Virus record (IMG/VR): IMGVR_UViG_3300021368_002387 | Coordinates: 1-28,088 of that record | DNA from: a virus | Length of the DNA: 28,088 bases | Reading direction: 5' to 3' (one strand) | Part shown: positions 26,247 through 28,088 of the stretch, piece by piece | Layout: every line of letters starts with the position of its first letter | Position numbering within the stretch: the stretch's first letter is position 1 | Program-made: the position numbers and the translations under genes | The notes under the pieces: model-generated | The model's database searches: none | What the model was told of the DNA's origin: nothing | The model's input: the letters and a program-made list of their open reading frames with translations, nothing else

Positions 26247-27826
26247 TGTGTGCAATAAACGGTTTTGCCTTGTTAAATTCTTGGTACCAGCCAAGTCATG
26301 TCAAGAAAATGAATGCGGCGAACCGTTTTCGTGGACCCGACAAAACAGACTGGTGGCACGATAAACACATTTCACTAGGCCACAATCTACTGAGTATTTC
26401 TGGCGACATTGAAACATCACAACAACCTTATGTGACAAAGAAAGGCAATGTCTTTGTTTATAACGGCGAATGGTTTGATCACACTGGTTACGATACCGAA
26501 TATCTAGCAGAGATGATTGACTATCACGGCATAGAATATCTGAATGACATCAATGCTCAGTTTGGTCTTGCATGGTATGACAAAGAAAACTGCCGTGTGA
26601 CAATTGCGAGAGACCATTTTGGAATTAAACCTGTCTTCTACTATCTGAAGGATGGTAAGTTTTATTTTTCTTCATCAATACACGGACTGAGAGAGTGCGT
26701 CAACATTGTTCCTGATGAAGAACAATTGATGAAGTCAAACAAGAAAGGTTTCTTTTATGAAGGAAATTTCACTCCCTATAAAAACATACATGTGTTGTCT
26801 CCAGGTGAGTACATTACTGTCTGTCTGAAACGAGTCAAAGAAATCGCTAGAGGCAGTTTTCATGACTATCAACTTGATACGATAGACATGAAAGACCGAG
26901 ATGTGAAGAAATTGATCATCGAAGCGATTGAACAGGTGGGTTATTCTCAAAATCAAATTGCGCTTGCTCTGTCGGGTGGTTTAGATTCGTCAACGATTGC
27001 ATCCGTTCTCAAGTCAAGTAATCCACTTTGCATCACAAACAAGTATGTTTGGCCGGGTCTTGAAGACCAGAAGATGGACATTTACTCAAAAGATTTTGCA
27101 CTTGCAAACAGAACAGCAGAAGAATATGGACTAAAAATGGTTCACGCTGAGTGCAATCATCTGAATCATGCTGATCTTGAGAATGGTGTAGCACAGTCAT
27201 CGTTGTTGCCTTTGCAGGATTTTGACCGGCAGGTCGCAAGATTTGTTTTCTGTAGAGAGACAAAGAGACAAGGCATTAAAGTATTGTTGACGGGTGATGG
27301 TGCAGATGAAATTTTTACTGGTTACTCAGGTCACAATAGACTTTACGAATGGACTGATGAGCGACTTGTACAATTTATTAGAAATAGACTTGAAGAAAAA
27401 AGAAAAGATCAGATTTCATTTCCAGAACACGTTTTAGGCCGAGACATACGGAACAATTACCTGTTTCTTGAATTGTTCAGACTTGTCAATACATACAACT
27501 TGACCATGGATGCTCACAGTGGTTTTCACGGTGTTGAGTCACGTGTTCCCTTTTTACATCAAAAACTGGTCAGAACAATGTTATCAATTCCTTCTGAGAA
27601 AAAATTGAGGTTGATGCCGGAACTTGATCTGAAACTTAGAGCGAACACCAAATTCTATCTCAGATCACTTTTCAAGAAAAATCTGCCTGAACATGTATTG
27701 ACCCGCAACCAGAAGGCTGGATGTTGTCTGCCTTGGAATAGTCTGTATCCTTCCAGATCAATGCAGAGTAAACGTGAAATTGTGCAAAAGATCAGACCCC
27801 TACTAGGTCATCACAAATTGATCTAA
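26246..27826 (+). CDS. asnB: Asparagine synthase (glutamine-hydrolysing type)
   Basis: A 526-residue protein near the length of E. coli AsnB (554). It begins Met-Cys2, the Ntn nucleophile. The glutaminase half shows RGPD (29-32), GHNLLSI (45-51), YNGE (72-75), D83 and RDHFGIKP (122-129). The synthase half has the ATP pyrophosphatase loop LALSGGLDSS, then LTGDGADEIFTGY and GVESRVPFLHQK. It makes Asn from Asp, ATP and Gln. The usual Arg in HERLSI, which holds the glutamine carboxylate, is Leu48 here. Glutamine use may therefore be weakened and ammonia preferred, unless another residue takes over. It is the last gene before the second promoter module, coupled to the gene before. Confidence 0.9.
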   Translation: MCAINGFALLNSWYQPSHVKKMNAANRFRGPDKTDWWHDKHISLGHNLLSISGDIETSQQPYVTKKGNVFVYNGEWFDHTGYDTEYLAEMIDYHGIEYLNDINAQFGLAWYDKENCRVTIARDHFGIKPVFYYLKDGKFYFSSSIHGLRECVNIVPDEEQLMKSNKKGFFYEGNFTPYKNIHVLSPGEYITVCLKRVKEIARGSFHDYQLDTIDMKDRDVKKLIIEAIEQVGYSQNQIALALSGGLDSSTIASVLKSSNPLCITNKYVWPGLEDQKMDIYSKDFALANRTAEEYGLKMVHAECNHLNHADLENGVAQSSLLPLQDFDRQVARFVFCRETKRQGIKVLLTGDGADEIFTGYSGHNRLYEWTDERLVQFIRNRLEEKRKDQISFPEHVLGRDIRNNYLFLELFRLVNTYNLTMDAHSGFHGVESRVPFLHQKLVRTMLSIPSEKKLRLMPELDLKLRANTKFYLRSLFKKNLPEHVLTRNQKAGCCLPWNSLYPSRSMQSKREIVQKIRPLLGHHKLI

Positions 27827-27984
27827 AAATGTGACTTTTTAACACAAAATATTCTAAAAAAATTTTCAATAAAAACAACGACTTACAGACGCAGGAAAAG
27901 TCATTATAAATCAATGACTTACGGCTTGCGTTTACCTGTGGTTCCTGTACAATTACTCCTGTAATCAATTGAGAGAGGTTGTGC
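27824..27984 (+). repeat. Promoter module, copy 2
   Basis: This repeat begins at the asparagine synthase stop codon. It shares with 3149-3324 a 28-base identical start, the A-rich tract, an inverted repeat AAGTCATT / AATGACTT (27898-27905 and 27913-27920, perfect here), and CTGTGGTTCCTGTA around the promoter. It holds no gene of its own. Confidence 0.85.
27926..27953 (+). promoter_or_regulatory. Sigma70-type promoter (module copy 2)
   Basis: TTGCGT (27926-27931) and TACAAT (27948-27953), 16 bases apart, as in copy 1. The TTTACCTGT downstream of the -35 is also found at 4255-4263. Transcription should start near 27960 and drive the cut gene at 27985. Confidence 0.7.
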
Positions 27985-28088
27985 ATGAAGTTTTCGGTTT
28001 ATCAATATCAGATGTCCCGTGAGGTCGCTGATCGTGTGAACACCAATGGTTGGGATGTCGCGGCTCGCGAGTTTCCCGAAGTCAACAT
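27985..28088 (+). CDS. N-terminal part of an unknown phage protein (cut by window edge)
   Basis: GAGAGAGG lies 6-13 bases before ATG 27985. The visible 34 residues begin MKFSVYQYQMSREVADRVNT and continue GWDVAAREFPEVN, a helix-like start of a small soluble protein. The copy 2 promoter should drive it, so it is probably an early gene like 3325-3519. The end is beyond the window, and no family can be given from this much. Confidence 0.7.
   Translation, partial: MKFSVYQYQMSREVADRVNTNGWDVAAREFPEVN

Noticed and set aside
1-28088. tRNA genes, CRISPR arrays, insertion sequences, attachment sites
   Set aside because: Reading both strands I saw no T-arm besides the one in tmRNA, no spaced short repeats, no transposase or integrase, and no terminal repeats of a mobile element.

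Overview
The window looks like part of a virulent T4-type (myovirus) phage genome, probably of a marine or aquatic proteobacterium. Four things support this. There is a T4 gp43-like family B DNA polymerase, a UvsX recombinase, a gp41-like DnaB helicase and a T4-type lysozyme. There are TATAAATA late-promoter boxes of the gp55 type. Genes are packed tightly, with ATGA or TAATG overlaps. Many small conserved genes resemble those of T4-like cyanophages and related marine phages (Hsp20, DUF2693-like, DUF3310-like, the KGSKPRP protein). No photosynthesis gene, tRNA, integrase, insertion sequence or CRISPR array is visible. The host cannot be named. A circularly permuted, two-piece tmRNA gene fits a host lineage that uses this format, most simply an alphaproteobacterium.

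Layout. 1-3144: end of a cut gene, a P-loop kinase-like protein, a small protein, two glycosyltransferases and a basic protein, read as one operon. 3149-3324: promoter module, copy 1. 3325-6542: about ten small genes, split by a terminator, a second promoter and a strongly folded leader RNA (4295-4385); it ends with a HAD phosphatase and an SH3-like protein. 6534-7701: late promoter, a beta-domain protein with an acidic tail, and the permuted tmRNA. 7732-12813: SleB-type cell wall hydrolase, glycosyltransferase, membrane protein, full-length isocitrate lyase, methyltransferase-like protein and a secreted protein. 12797-15584: two short leftward blocks (a secreted protein; a membrane protein, lysozyme and small protein set for lysis) around a rightward block with a cupin oxygenase and Hsp20. 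Hsp20 has a late promoter and a possible RNA thermometer leader.

15608-25552: replication and recombination: consensus sigma70 promoter, DNA polymerase, membrane and coiled-coil proteins, 2OG oxygenase, sulfotransferase, second promoter, UvsX, DruA/DUF4338-like protein, ParB-like protein and gp41 helicase. 25561-27826: possible late promoter, tiny lipoprotein, DUF3310-like protein, small protein and asparagine synthase. 27824-28088: promoter module copy 2 and the start of another gene.

How the parts work together. Early and middle genes appear to use host-type sigma70 promoters with three related -35/-10 units; late genes use T4-type boxes. The phage carries host-takeover functions: its own trans-translation RNA, a chaperone, isocitrate lyase (glyoxylate shunt) and asparagine synthase. 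It also has several enzymes that could modify glycans or proteins. The most notable items are the permuted tmRNA, the phage isocitrate lyase, the folded leader before 4409 and the possible ROSE-like thermometer before Hsp20.
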